Notes: generated by a model from the letters alone, not told the origin. Counted from the stretch's first letter, positions 1 through 12,814 are shown. The stretch is DNA of 64,000 nucleotides from Megalobrama amblycephala (GCF_018812025.1 NC_063054.1:3577433-3641432); one strand, 5' to 3'. Made by a program: numbers and translations.

Positions 1-244
1 GCACAATCAGCCCTCTTCCCGATATCGTCCCAATATTATCCATCGGCCGCAGAGCGTAATGGGCCGTGATCCGTTTTGTTTAGAATATAGTTTAACTCGG
101 AACCCTCAGAGGAGTAAATTATCCTCAAATGCTTCCATCCTCAAAAATTGGGGGGATAAGAGGAGGAAAAACAGTGTTGATGTCCTTTTGAAAAAAATGA
201 AGATTGATCATTCAACTCCAGCTTTTTACCGTGCTTATATCTAA
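1..244 (+). other. Open reading-frame fragment at the left edge, not recognised
   Basis: A frame is open from the first bases of the window to a TAA at 242-244; its first ATG is at 59. The peptide is basic (ends KKMKIDHSTPAFYRAYI) and I see no domain in it. It is followed by AT-rich, stop-dense sequence. It could be the tail of a transposon ORF lying in a pinx1 intron, or chance. It does not resemble the G-patch or other parts of PINX1. I would not annotate it as a gene without a homology hit. Confidence 0.2.
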
Positions 245-569
245 TGCCGTTTCCTACAGTTGATGCTACACCAAGAGCTAGTTCATTTATTCATTTTTTT
301 TTCCCATTTAAAGATTTAAATAAGCAAAATGGGGGTCATAATGGTAGAAATTACGTTTTCAAGTCTGGTTTGCAAGATGCAATCAAATCAAGAGAGACCT
401 TATGTTCATTTTAATTTAATTTTTCTTTTGTAATACTGTTTATTAATTTATTTTTGTAATGATAGCATGTTACTAACAAATTGTGAACTTGCCTCTACCC
501 TGCTTGTACTGCATGTCTACTGTATTAATGTGTTACTACTAGACTCTTCACTACACTCTTCACTTTATA

Positions 570-1080
570 AATTAAATATAGATTAATCCTTATTAAAGCT
601 ACAAAAGTTATTCAGTCAAGAGCAGTGAGTGATTTTCTCTCATTACTTTAATGACAGCAGCAGGTTTATTAGGCTGCTGTCACTTTAAGATCTGACGCAC
701 ATGACTCTGATCTGACACATCTGATGTCTCCAAAACTCTTTACTGTCATTTAAGCCTTTATTTATCTCATTTATGTCTCTGCTTACGAGGAAACACGACA
801 AAGCGGGCATTTTGGCATAATTTTGTGTTTTTGTACTTTCAAGCGCGAAAGAGAAATCGATGCGGTCGTGTTTCACAAACAGCGTGCCGGTACAGATTTA
901 AGTTCTTTTTTGCATCTTATCACACTTAAATAGTTTAATAGCACTTGAATGAATAACAGCGTGACCATATAATGTAACATTAGCCAAAGGATGACGGGAA
1001 ATAATGGATGCTGCATTAATTGCATTAAACATTTTAATGCGTTACACTAAAATAAATAATTTCATGCATTAACGCGTTAA
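570..1080 (+). repeat. Dispersed repeat, family shared with 30940-31480 and 33490-33990
   Basis: The stretch around GGCTGCTGTCACTTTAAG (about 673-690) and the flanking text with AGCAGTGAGTGATTTT recurs at 30990-31090 on the same strand and at 33905-33980 in reverse complement. Three diverged copies in 34 kb indicate a dispersed mobile family; the superfamily cannot be assigned from what is visible. Confidence 0.6.
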
Positions 1081-1176
1081 TTTTGACAACACTGATTACT
1101 ACATGTATTTTTGATGGTTTATCATCCTCAGCTGGGATTATTGTAAAAGTGTTACAAAATATCTGTACTAGAAATA

Positions 1177-1180
<4 letters not shown>

Positions 1181-1238
<58 letters not shown>
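1181..1238. repeat. (TA)n microsatellite
   Basis: About 29 uninterrupted TA dinucleotides. The apparent 67-residue ORF across it with Ile-Tyr repeats is an artefact of the microsatellite. Confidence 0.95.
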
Positions 1239-1239
<1 letters not shown>

Positions 1240-1329
1240 CACAGTATTATTGTACCATATTGCAGTCTTTAATCCCTGGACACTAGAAGTTCTCATTGCT
1301 GACGCAGCGTTTGCAGTGCTAAACCAGCG

Positions 1330-2330
1330 TAGTCAGAGCGCCGTGTCTCTGTGCAGGGAGGAATATTACTTTTGTGTTATAAATTAGGGACTCTCTGACA
1401 TAGCACAGAGTGGGACAAATTAGTTGCAGTTTTCAGCAGCAAATTCAAGAGTGTTGTCACGATTTGGGTTTTTTTGGTTTGTGAAACACATTCAGAGGCA
1501 TTTCGACAACTTTTTTTTTTTCTCCACCACCCCTGGCTGCTTTGGACTGTCTGCTGCAATGTGTTGGCGTCAGCGGCGATGTCTTGTTCTTCGGTTTCCT
1601 CATCGCGGCCTTTTGAATGTCCCGACGCCCCCTTCCAAGTCCAGCCCCGCTGCCGCGCCGCCCCCACCCCTACCCCTCCAGAGGAGAGCGGAGCAGGAAA
1701 GAGCCTGTGGCTCCTGCTGCAGGGGCCTTATCTGAGCGCTGCACACAGTTCGGGGAACACATCCTCTTCCTGGGGCCTCCCATCTGCCAGGAGGAGAAAA
1801 GGAACGAGGGGAATGTGGAGAAAGAAGAAGCCAGAGTGTGTCTGAGAACATTCGCGGGCCATTTTTGTTGTGTTTACACCCTCATTAGGACGTCCAAGCA
1901 GAGTCATGAAACCTGGACTTGTGTTATCTCCGTGTCAGCCTTCCTGCTTGCTTGTTTGTTTGTGTGCGTGTGCACGTATGTGCCTGCATGTGTGTGGTAT
2001 AACCCAATCCGTGCTCAGCACTGTTGAGGGAATGCTACCAGCAGCACTTCTCTCGGCACATTAGAGAGATAAGCCTAATGGAGGTCCCCAGGCGGTGAGA
2101 CGTCGCACCACACACACACACACTATCACCACTTCTCCGATGAAGAGGATTTCCCCACTCGCTCCATCTCTCTTCTCCTTCTCCTCCCTCGTTCTTTCTC
2201 TCCGGAGAGTAATTTCACAGTTCGCTCCAAAATGCCCCCCAGTCGTTTCTCTAAGTCCCTGCTACACGCTGTCAGCCGCATCTCCTCTGAAGACCTCGTT
2301 TGGTCCCCTTAAACCAGAAATATAGATTTG
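1330..2330. promoter_or_regulatory. GC-richer unique island in pinx1 intron; candidate enhancer
   Basis: This kilobase differs from its surroundings: it is markedly GC-richer, lacks the repeat signatures seen elsewhere and has several short overlapping ORFs in all frames but no convincing exon. Between about 1725 and 1890 it groups a GATA-type site (TTATCT), an ETS-type site (TCTTCCTGG), a SOX-like TTTTGTTGTG and a FOX-type TGTTTAC. That combination is typical of endothelial/haematopoietic enhancers, and sox7 lies 15 kb downstream. Motif clustering was read by eye with no statistics, so this is a hypothesis. Confidence 0.3.
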
Positions 2331-4200
2331 ATTTTTTTTGAAAAGTGAGACTTCTGTTTTAATGAGCCTACATCTGCAGTTCTCCAGTGTCCCTCTTGGC
2401 GACTTCCAACTTTTGAGGGACCTGTGGCGGCAGCTTGTAGTAACGATGACCATCATGAACATTGGTTACCAACCCTGGTCCTGGTCGACCTGCAATGCTG
2501 CACATTTTGCATGTCTGACTATTAAAAAACATCTGAATGAACTCATCAGCAGAGACTCCAAGAGGGTCGAAGACCTGGATTGAACATCATATTTAATCAA
2601 CTTGGCACCAAAATTTCTTGAAAATTGGCATGCAGTGTCTTTGTCCGAGGTGCCATGATTAGCCATGATTATCATTGACGCATCTCAAAAAACATTTTTG
2701 AGCAGCTATCAGACAAGGTTAATAGAGGCCAATCGGAACAAAACTCACTGGGCCTGTTTGACTTGCAGCTCTAGAGGCCTGTGAGAAATTCAAAAGAAAT
2801 CGGCCACCAGGGGGCGACTTCACATTTTTAACGTGCTTAAAGAATTGTGTATCTCGTGATTTCTCGCCCAGAAGGGGCCACTTTCACTAAAATGGCTATA
2901 ACCCGTGAATGGAATGAGATATTTTCACCAAACTTGGCACACATATGTAAGAGCTCATTCTGTGGTCGTGTAAAAAAGGATGCGGCAACTGGCCACCTGG
3001 TGGCGCTATAACATGAAAATGGTTATAACTATAACTACTATAACTACACCGTTAGTCCAATTGGCTTGAAAATTGGCATGCAGTGTCTTTGTCCGAGGTG
3101 CCATGATTCTATGAGGACATTTACATATCTCAAAAAACACATCCGCCATCAGCCAATGAAGTTTGAGCAGCTATTAGATGATGTTAACGGAGGCTGATCA
3201 GAATGAAACTCGCTGGGTCTGTTTGACTCATGGCTCTAGAGGCCTGTGAGAATTTCGAAAGAAATCAGCCACTGGGGGTGTCTTCACGTTCTTCACGTGC
3301 ATAAGGATTGTGTATCGCATGATTTCTCGTTCTCAGAACATTTGTACCACATGGTAGAACTCATTCTGAGCAACTGCCATTTCACTTGTCGCTCGTCGAA
3401 ATATTCAAGAATTTTGGATTTTTTTTTTTTTTTTTTAAAAACTACTTTTGCGAACTAGTTGTAGGTTTTTGGCCCGATCAGAACCAAACCAGTGCAGCAA
3501 GATTCTTTGGAGTCAATAATTATCAAAAAAAAAAAGGTTGAAATTTCCATTCACAGCCCATTAGGGCCACAAATGTTTAAAGTGGGCGGGGCCACTTTCA
3601 CTAAAATGGCTATAACTCGTGAATGGAATGAGATATTTTCACCAAACTTGGCACACATATGTAAGAGCTCATTCTATGGTCGTGTAAAAAAGGATGCGGC
3701 AACTGGCCACCTGGTGGCGCTATAACATGAAAATGGTTATAACTATAACTACTATAACTACACCGTTAGTCCAATTGGCTTGAAAATTGGTATGCAGTGT
3801 CTTTGTCCGAGGTGCCATGATTGTCTATGAGGACATTGACATATCTCAAAAAACACATCCGCCATTGGCCAATGAAATTTGAGCAGCTATTAGATGATGT
3901 TAACGGAGGCCGATCAGAATGAAACTCGCTGGGTCTGTTTGACTCATGGCTCTAGAGGCCTGTGAGAATTTCGAAGAAATCAGCCACTGGGGGTGTCTTC
4001 ACGTTCTTCACGTGCATAAGGATTGTGTATCGCATGATTTCTCACCCAGAACATTTGCACCACATGGTAGAACTCATTCTGAGCAACCGCCATTTCACTT
4101 GTCGCTCGTCGAAATATTCAAGAATTTCTGATTTTTTTAAAAACCTACTTTTGCGAACTAGTTGTAGGGTTTTTTTTTTTTGCCCGATCGGAACCAAACC

Positions 4201-4733
4201 AGGGGCCAGTTGCATAAACCGCTAAGACTAGTCTTACCAGTTAGCCATCAATGCTTTTTCCTTTAGACTGTTCATAACTTCATTTCCCTAAAAACGTAGA
4301 TTTGCCCTTTGACTAACTGCTAGTGGGTCATACTAGATCTTAAGACACTAGGTGCGTCCCAATTTGCGTACTTGTGCACTATTCTATGACGTTTTTAAGT
4401 ATAAATAGTGCGAGTAGTGCGTTCACACAGAAAATTCCAAAAAGAAAAAGTGCACTTTAAATAGCCGGATGATGCACTAAATTAACGGAAAAAACGAAGT
4501 GTGGAATGTTGGACACTTCGTGCACTCGACTGTCGCAGCTTTAATTACGTAGTGGAGGGGAAGGGAGGATCGGACTCCGTTGTTAAATGACAAAATAACC
4601 TTATACAATTCACGCACTACATGGATGAGTGCATAGTGCACAAGTACATAGTGTATAAGTGCATAGTGTATAGTGCGTCATTTGGGACGCAACTACTGTC
4701 TTAACATAATGGCTATGTTTATGCAACTGGCCC
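4201..4733. mobile_element. Harbinger-like MITE inserted in the tandem repeat
   Basis: The element has perfect terminal inverted repeats GGGCCAGTTGCATAAAC and GTTTATGCAACTGGCCC and is flanked on both sides by CAG. The sister repeat unit without the insertion, at about 3484-3500, reads AACCAGTGCAGC across the junction. CAG is therefore a 3-bp target-site duplication, and the empty site is preserved in the same window. A 3-bp duplication fits PIF/Harbinger-type elements. No transposase is present. It is itself interrupted by a second element (about 4353-4692). Confidence 0.8.
4353..4692. mobile_element. Inner MITE nested inside the 4201-4733 element
   Basis: Termini TGCGTCCCAA and TTGGGACGCA are inverted repeats, and the interior has repeated palindromic words (GTGCACTA, TAGTGCAT). 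ACTA flanks both ends and may be the target duplication. The interior has no coding potential. Its position inside the outer element dates it as the younger insertion. Confidence 0.7.
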
Positions 4734-6852
4734 CAGTGCAGCAAGATTCACTGGAGTCTGATTATCAATAATTATCAAAAAGAGAAAAAAAGTTGAAATT
4801 TCCATTCACGGCCCTTAAGGGCCGCTCAAACGTTCAAAGTGGGCGGAGCCACTTTTACTAAAATGGTTATAACTTGTGAATGTAATGAGATTTTCACCAA
4901 ACTTGGCACACATATGTAAGAACTCATTTGGTGGTTGCTTGAAAAAGGATGTGGCGATTAGCCACTTGGTGGCACTATAACATGGAATAAAACATGAAAA
5001 TGGCTATAACTTCTTGAACGTTAGTCCGATTGACTTGAAAATTGGCATGCAGTGTCTTTGTCCGAGGTGCCATGATTGTCTATGAGGACACTGGTGTATC
5101 TCGAAAAACACATCCGCCATCGGCCACTGAAGTTTGAGCAGCTATTAGATGAGGCTAACGGAGGCCGATAGGAATGAAACTCGCTGGGCTAATTTGACTC
5201 GCGGCCCTAGAGGCCTGTGAGAATTTCGAAAGAAATCAGCCACCAGGCGGCGCCTTCACGTTTTTCATGTTTGTAAAGGATTGTGTATCGCATGCCCACA
5301 ACATTCATACCACATGGTAGAACTCCTCATTCAGAGCAACTTTGCCTTTAGGACCGCCGCTGTCCATCGAATCGTTTGTTAAATATTGGAGATTATTTCA
5401 AAAACCAGCTTTGGCGAACTAGTCCTAGGTTTTTGGCTCAACCTCAATAACTGTTAAAAAGCTTTAAAAACCATATATTTCCTATGGTAAATTGCCTGTA
5501 TTGGCTGTAAATAGTCTTTTCCATCTATGATCGAGATGGTTACAGGCTTGCTAATTAAAACATTATACCTTTTTACGCATGTGCTTAAAGGCCTTAAAGA
5601 GCTTGAACCCCGATAATTGCTGCTTGCAGCTAGATTAAAATTATTACATTACAATATGATAATAACAATAATTAGAAATATCATTGTAATGTTTGTTTAG
5701 TTGAGCCATTTTTCACTATTTGTAAAAAGAAAGCTTTTAACTTCTTGAGAATTGTTGGTAGTCCAGTATGTGTTTTGTTGTTTCTTGGCTGTACAAAACC
5801 TTTGCAAACAGTTTTTTTTTTTTTTCGTCCGGTCCCTCCATACATCTTTTGAAAAATGCCGTTTTCACCGCCGTCTCTGGCGTAATGTAGAGCACCGGCG
5901 TGGTTTAGCGCAGGCTTCAGAGCGGGGATTCTTCACTGCAAATCATTATGCATTGAGGAGGCCATTAGCAAAATGAAGACGAATGGGAGAGAGAGTTACC
6001 GTGATAAAGTATCGGAGGACGACAGTTTAATCTAAAGCGTTCCTCTGTGGTCTTTCAACATAGTCACTGTGTCTTGCAATAGTTTGCCTGTTATGATTAA
6101 GCTGTATGTTATGCTAGAAAGTTCGTTCTCTCTCTGTTATTATGTTATAATCATGGTTTTAGTTTGACTCTCACTCATCAGGCAAGTTTTTCAGGAATCA
6201 GTTGTTTAATCCAGCCATTTACACAGTGACCTTTTAAACTGTTTCCTCTTTATTGACGTAGTGGTGAATATTATACAACATATTATACAACAAACAATAT
6301 ATGAAGAAATGAACAGAATCGGATTCTTGACAGATTGAGATGAAGAAATGTCTCTTTAGTGTTTTGTAAAATCTCTAAGCAGATACTTCAGACACAGTTC
6401 TGAGATGTCATTAGATATGTGGGACAAGTCTCAGCAAGACAGGAAGTTGATTGACAACGGTTTAAGCATTTAGTGAGACGCGTACATGGGTGAAGAGTTG
6501 TGTGGGTGTGGACATCACGCTACTTTAAATGAATTGAGGGGTTGTCCTGTTCCTTCCTGACTGACAGGTCGCTCTCTCTCACCGCTTCACGCAATCATTT
6601 CATCAGTTTGTTCCTCTTGCACATTGTGTTCTTTGTCTGTCTGATCTTTGGAATAGTACTGATATTACATAACAAAAACAATAATAATGTACTAACAATA
6701 TACTTTATTATTCTATTATGCAGTTTTTAATAAAAAAAAATCATACTGTATTATTTATTATAAAACGGTATACGATACTTATTATTAAGTGATAATATGG
6801 TATATGATATTTCTATAATTTAAACAATTAAAGCAAATATTGTATAATACAA

Positions 6853-6881
<29 letters not shown>
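6853..6881. repeat. (TTA)n microsatellite
   Basis: About nine TTA repeats in an AT-rich intron stretch. Confidence 0.9.
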
Positions 6882-6883
<2 letters not shown>

Positions 6884-7065
6884 CAATTTATATTTTTAAA
6901 ATAAAAACAATTAAAAATTATAATCATCATAGTCATCATTATGTGATTATACAGTATATTTTATTGTAATGAAAATGACTTCAAAATATGAATGCCTAAT
7001 TTATTTGTAATATTTATTTATATTTATATTATATATAGTATTTTATTATACATTAATACAGTTTG

Positions 7066-7456
<391 letters not shown>

Positions 7457-7664
7457 AATTATTTTTAAATTTTAGACTTCAATATTTTAATAGTAATTTT
7501 TATAATACAATATAAAATATAATCACATAATAATTGATCATTATAATAAAAATAAAAATAACTTGTATAATAAATATTACGTTTTATCAAATAATTGAAC
7601 AATAAATTAATAAGAAATGAATGTCATAACATATCTTGTTCTCATGTCTGTTTCTGTCGTTCAG

Positions 7665-8315
7665 GGGAGCAGTGGCGTGGACTCTCAGGAGGAGAGAGCA
7701 GAGGACAGTGACACAGTAACTAATCCAGAACCAGAGACGCAACAAAATACAGTGACCAGCACAATGACCATGCAAGAGTACTTCGCCCAACGGATGGCCA
7801 AGATCAGGAAGGCTCAGGGAGCACGTGACCCAGCCGTGAGCAGCGACACGCCGTCTCCATCTGCCTCCACGGAGGACTCCCCGAACACCAGTGATATGGA
7901 ACAGTCCAAAAAGAAGAAGAAGAAGAAGAAGAAGGACAGAGAGAGTGATAGAAATGGCACAGAGGAAGATGAACTGACCTCAGTAACAGGAGAGAGTGTT
8001 GAAGAGCCTACCTCACAGAAAAAAAAGAAGAAGAACAAGAGGAAACGAGAGGATAGGGAGGAGGATGAAGTGTGCAGCGCCCCTACAGTAACGGAGGAAG
8101 AGGCTCCCGCCACAGAGAAGAGGAAGAAGGAGAAAAAAACATCTCTAGAGGTTCATACAGATCAACATCAAACAGTAGAAACTGAAAATATAGACCCTAA
8201 AGTTTCAGATAAGAAGAAAAAGAAGAAAAAGAGAGAACTGGATGAAGAGGAGGGAGCGACTGAGGAACTGATGCCCAAAAAGAACAAGAAAAAAACTGAA
8301 AAAATGAATTTGTAG
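7665..8315 (+). CDS. pinx1: PIN2/TERF1-interacting telomerase inhibitor 1, last coding exon
   Basis: This exon encodes the C-terminal 216 residues of PINX1, a nucleolar G-patch protein that binds telomerase and TRF1, restrains telomerase, and takes part in ribosomal RNA maturation. The exon starts after a pyrimidine-rich acceptor ending TTCAG at 7660-7664 and opens in phase 0 (GSSGVDSQEE). About 30 residues in lies TMTMQEYFAQRMAKI, matching the conserved QEYFAKRMA segment of PINX1. The rest is low complexity: several runs of 4-9 lysines alternate with Glu/Ser-rich spacers, as in the nucleolar-targeting and telomerase-inhibitory tail of the family. The stop is TAG at 8313-8315. The G-patch exons lie left of the window. 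Synteny with sox7 and rp1l1 supports the call. Only this exon can be mapped; the upstream exon boundary is not visible. Confidence 0.88.
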   Translation, partial: GSSGVDSQEERAEDSDTVTNPEPETQQNTVTSTMTMQEYFAQRMAKIRKAQGARDPAVSSDTPSPSASTEDSPNTSDMEQSKKKKKKKKKDRESDRNGTEEDELTSVTGESVEEPTSQKKKKKNKRKREDREEDEVCSAPTVTEEEAPATEKRKKEKKTSLEVHTDQHQTVETENIDPKVSDKKKKKKKRELDEEEGATEELMPKKNKKKTEKMNL

Positions 8316-8429
8316 GCTTTTTGATATCATGATTTTAATATTGAGATCACCAAAATGAATGACAGTGAATCCCATCAATTTATATTCACATTTGGTTTGT
8401 ATCTCCATATTTAAACTAAATCACAAAAC

Positions 8430-8435
8430 ATTAAA
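8430..8435 (+). terminator. pinx1: Candidate pinx1 polyadenylation signal (ATTAAA)
   Basis: An ATTAAA hexamer lies 115 bp after the pinx1 stop, followed by a T/G-rich stretch near 8460-8480. It is the first plausible signal in the 3' UTR; transcript data would be needed to place the end. Confidence 0.4.
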
Positions 8436-8651
8436 AACATGGAAATCAACTGAAAGTGCAGTTGTGTTTATTTATCTGTAAGAGGTTTCCAGACTTTCTA
8501 CAAAACTAATATGAGTCATAGTATTTATACAATATATCTGATATATGGAGAGAAAATGTTGTTCAAAAAAGACAGAATTGTAGTTATGTTTTTAACACTT
8601 TTTCTTTTGTCAGTATGAAATAACATATGCATATTTTTGAGAATTATTATT

Positions 8652-8903
8652 TTGGTCAAACTTTCGAGTCCATTTCTCACTATTAACTACGACTTTTGCC
8701 TCAAACTCATAATTACTGCTTATTAATAGTTAGTAAGATGTTAAGTTTAGGTATTGGTAGGATTATGGGATGCAGATTAAGGTCATGCAGAATAAGGAAT
8801 TAATATCTGCTTTATAAGAACTAATAAACAGACAATATACAGTAATGTGCATGATGATAAGCAACTAATTCATAGTGAGAATTGAACCCTAAACTAAAGT
8901 GTT
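8652..8903. mobile_element. Short MITE with imperfect inverted ends
   Basis: The left part carries TTTCTCACTATTAACTA and the right part TTCATAGTGAGAATTG then CCTAAACTAAAGTG, which are partly inverted relative to each other. The interior contains TTAATAGTTAGTAAG and reads as a non-coding AT-rich element. No transposase. Confidence 0.5.
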
Positions 8904-9152
8904 TCAAATGCCACCTATAGAAGTTAATTCATGTCATTTTTGTTCTATTTAAAGTTTTTTTTAATGGTCCATGGTGGAAGAACACTTTATTTGCCTGGGG
9001 AAAAAATGCCCCCAAAATGTTGAAAATCGAACCAAATATAAATGTATAATCATTAGATTATTTTTTTTTGACACATATTTCTTTGAAAACAACTTTTGTT
9101 TTTGTGTTGTTTTTTTGTGTTGCTGTATGGCAGATGTGTTTTAAATTTGGCC

Positions 9153-9662
9153 TTTAAGCCCAAAGTATAGTGCAGTGTGTTTGTGACGCGAATTTCTTCA
9201 TCAGAAGAATATGCGCACCGTCGGATTTTTGTAAGCGCATATGCACATTTATTTATTTTTTTTATTATTTGCAGTAATTAGTTTATCCACAAGGTGGCAA
9301 CCGTGCCCTGGTGGGGGGGGTCAATTAATGAGGTAGTCAAAGAAAACCTGCATAAACAGAACAAACCGGAACACATGCAAGCTACAGCGACAATGGAGGC
9401 CTATATAGACGAGAGATTGTGTGAAGAGGTTAAAGTACCCTCATTTGTACAACTCTAGCATGAAAGAATACAAAGATGTTTACATGGGTTGTAACTCGTG
9501 GCGAGTATTGGTCAAAACTGTGCATGCGTCGAACAGCTGTGTATGTGTACGAGTCAAATGAAGTATACGTTCCAAGGCTGTGCGTTCTACTGTGCACTAC
9601 ACCAGCATACGTAAAAAAAAAAAAAAAAAAAAAAAAAAAACGAACTATGCTCAGGGCTTTAA
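9153..9662. mobile_element. ~0.5 kb MITE with GCCC-type termini and a 28-A run
   Basis: Left end TTTAAGCCCAAAGTATAG pairs with right end CTATGCTCAGGGCTTTAA as imperfect inverted repeats, each next to a TTTAA. The interior includes GTGACGCGAATTTC and several CATACG/GTACG words. A homopolymer of 28 A occupies 9613-9640. No coding capacity; superfamily uncertain. Confidence 0.6.
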
Positions 9663-11925
9663 TCTTTTTGAGAGCATTTAACTTAGAGAAATGTGACTAA
9701 AATGAGAAAAAATACTGGCACAATTAGTCAATATCACTGATGTAATTAGGATTTGTCATAATTTATGTTGGACTAATTCCAATCCAAATTCTGACTCAGA
9801 TTCTGAGTTTTGCCCAACTACTAGTTAAAATTGATCATAATTATAGAGATCACACACATGATAATGATTATACTTCTTTAACTGGGCGCACACACTCTTT
9901 CAAATCCATGTGCACTTAAATGACTGAAAATAGTCAAAAAAAGGTCTGTTCTTTTTATTTTGCCACATCCTTGTAAAGTGTTTCCAGTCATCATCCTGTG
10001 CAGTATACTAGGGTAATGTGTTTAAAATAGCTCAATTATAGTTTATTGTGAAATTTGGGGAAGGCGGTGACAGTGACCTCGAGCTCCATTACACTGAAAA
10101 ATCATTTTTTTTGTACATGCATAACTTATGCAATGTTGACAAACCGGCTCTGTGAATATCGCTTGTACAAATTGAGTAAAGGTGTCTGGGCCTTTCCTCC
10201 TTCAAAACATTTGCAGCAAATGACGGCTGAAGAGCGGTTTATGGTTTCAGTGTTGAAATCAGTCATTCATGTTCAAGCTCAAACTGTTCAAATCAGTTTT
10301 TAAGATTATATATATATATATATAAGTCTTGATTCGAATCTGCCATTTGACCAGATTGATCTTTGTCTTCTCTGGAAGAACTTGACCAGCCCAACATGTC
10401 AGCAGTGTTTACTGTCAGTATGATTTATACAAATAGACGGTTTTGGGACATGGATCATGGGACTTAATTTTAATCTCCCCCTATTATGCACGTATCCTTA
10501 ATGATGACGCTAAACAAACACTTCTTCCTTTTTTTGAAGTGCATGATTAATTGTACGACCCCGCTTTTCTTTGTCACGCTAATGTGAAGCTTTGAGCTGT
10601 TTTCATAATGATAATGTTGTGTATTGGACTGAGCTTATCCATGTATGTTGAGCATATATGACTGAAGTCTTGAGATGGTGCAGAGTAACTGGCAACAAAT
10701 ACACGGCTTTGTTTAAAATCCTAATGACCTTGTCACACGGTCAATATTGATCCTCTGAAAATCTGCCATACCAAAGGATGTCCTGTTTTACCAGATTAAT
10801 CAGATCCAGTGGGACTGACGTTCTCGCGCACTGTTTGCTCACCTGTAAAGTAACATTTTCAAGAATATGCCATTTTGAGAGAATAGCAGAAAGCCCTACG
10901 AGATGATCTTGTTTAGAGTCTGAGTGGGCGTCTGGAGCAAAAAGAGGGAAAAGGAAATGGACAGCTTATGTTATTCTGAACAATAATTGTAGAATCTGCC
11001 ACACAGCGATGGCTTAGTCTGTTTATGTGTCTTGACTGCCGCTATAAATGGCATCTGCTTCTGAGGTAGATCTGAAAGCATCGTCAAACCCGTTTGTGAT
11101 GATGAAATAATGGAGCTACATCCTACCTATTCCCACGGTCCGTGTCCAGAATCTTTTGAGGTGCTTGTCAAACGCAGAGGGATCAGAAGATGGACATTGT
11201 TTTAACCGTTTCTTTAAAAACAAACTGAAAGGGCAGATTATTTTGTCAAATCCTTACATAGGGGGAATGTCACATTTTGCTTATGTTGCCTTCTAGGGAA
11301 GAATAAAAGAGAGTTTAAGTATATATAAAAATCAAAGTGGCCCAGAGACAACTTCAGAAAGTGTTTTATTGTAATAAAATTGTATGTGATCCTTATTTAA
11401 TTTTAGGGTTCATGTTGTTGAAATTCTTTGTTTTCAACATGAAATGCATAAAGCATTACATTATGCAAGGGTAAACTGAAATAAACTGCAGGAGTCGATG
11501 AAAAGATGAGTAATTAAATCGTAAAAATGTCATATTAAAATGAAATAATAATAAAAAAAAACGATCAAAATAAAATGATTGAACATTAAAAATATTAATA
11601 TTGTATTTGTTTACCTGCATGTCAATGTAACCAGTATTCAACATCAGAGAACTGTGAACATGCAAATGTGTTCTTAAATAGGGGTTGCCAAGTAACTATT
11701 TTAGGTCAAAGAGGTTTGTCTGACAGCTAGGAATTCCTGCATTACAATGAACAATAATAAACGTGAAAACAATGACATTACACAATCAAATTTTCCAGGT
11801 TTGAAATATTTTTGTCCAGATCAATAATTATTGAAGGTCACTGATATGATGAAGACAGTGTTTCACAGCTATATATCAGCAGTGTTTAACTTGCATAATT
11901 ATCCATCTCATACATGATGTAATTG
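9663..11925. other. Intergenic DNA, no gene seen
   Basis: About 2.3 kb between pinx1 and the next transposon. The part from 10050 to 11280 is somewhat less AT-rich and lacks obvious repeats, so it may hold conserved non-coding sequence. I see no exon with matched splice sites. A short (TA)n lies at 10309-10324. Confidence 0.5.
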
Positions 11926-11929
11926 AGAG

Positions 11930-12810
11930 GTGTGTTTGTCCCCAAATATAGAAGCATCACAAATGTATTTACATGACATATACATGGCCATTCCATCTTG
12001 TAGTCATAACTGCCTATTTTGGGGCATAATTATAAATGCCCCTTTAAATGCCCGCGCTCCCCGTCCCCAAGCTCGCAACTCTATAATACATTGCATAAAC
12101 AAAGTTCACAAAGCTCAAAATGGATCTTTACAAAGTGTTCATCATGCAGCCTGTCAGATCATGTAAGTATAGTATTTATTTGGATGTTTACATTTGATTC
12201 TGAATGAGTTTGATAGTAGCCTATGCTGGGGCTAAAGCTAACATTACACACTGTTGGAGAGATTTATAAAGAATGAAGTTTATGAATTATACAGACTGCA
12301 AGTGTTTAATAATGAAAATAATGACATTGTTCTTGTCTCCATGAATACAGTAAGAAACTATGGTAACTTTATCCACATTTAACAGTACATTAGCAACATG
12401 CTAACGAAACATTTAGAAAGACAATTTACAAATATCACTAAAAATATCATATCATGGATCATGTAAGTTATTATTGCTCCATCTGCCATTTTTCGCTGTT
12501 GTCCTTGCTTGCTTAAAGTCTGTTGATTCGGCTGTGCTGCTCCAGACGTTAATACTGGCTTGTGTAATGCCTTGAACATGGGCTGGCTTATGCAAATATT
12601 GGGGTCATACATATTAATGATCCCGACTGTTACGTAACACTCGGTGTTATGTTGAGATTCGCCTGTTCTTCAGAGGTCTTTTGCACAAATCAAATTTACA
12701 TAAGAAGGAGGAAACAATGTTTGAGACTTACTGTATGTCATTTCTATGTACAGAACTCTAATTATTTAACTATGCTGAGGTAAATTCAATTTTCAATTCT
12801 GGGGTACCTT
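11930..12810. mobile_element. Non-autonomous DNA transposon-like repeat
   Basis: The block contains the CCCCTTTAAATGCCCG and TGTTACGTAACACTCGGTG words and ends near GGTAAATTCAATTTTCAATT followed by GGGGTACCTTT. From general familiarity this resembles an abundant cyprinid repeat, but I cannot name the family. Small ORFs at 11930-12207 and 12379-12612 show no domain and are treated as part of the repeat. Confidence 0.45.
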
Positions 12811-12814
12811 TAAA

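Larger units (their letters stand above)
2600..5636 (+). repeat. Tandemly arranged ~0.7 kb dispersed-repeat units
   Basis: The block GTCTTTGTCCGAGGTGCCAT recurs at about 2638, 3087, 3800 and 5053. Each copy is followed by the same succession of landmarks (GAGCAGCTAT, CTAGAGGCCTGTGAGAA, TTCACCAAACTTGGCACACA, GGTGGCGCTATAACATG). Spacing is near 450-720 bp, with the third unit enlarged by an insertion (4201-4733). The array ends near 5636 at TTGCTGCTTGCAGC. ORFs inside have no known domain. This is a multi-copy mobile repeat that has expanded locally, probably by unequal exchange. Confidence 0.8.

Noticed and set aside
1377..2064. Overlapping ORFs of 64-136 codons on both strands
   Set aside because: They fall in a GC-rich island where stops are scarce, overlap one another in several frames, and show no domain or splice context.
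7814..8113. 99-codon minus-strand ORF of Phe/Ser runs
   Set aside because: Antisense shadow of the lysine-rich pinx1 exon.
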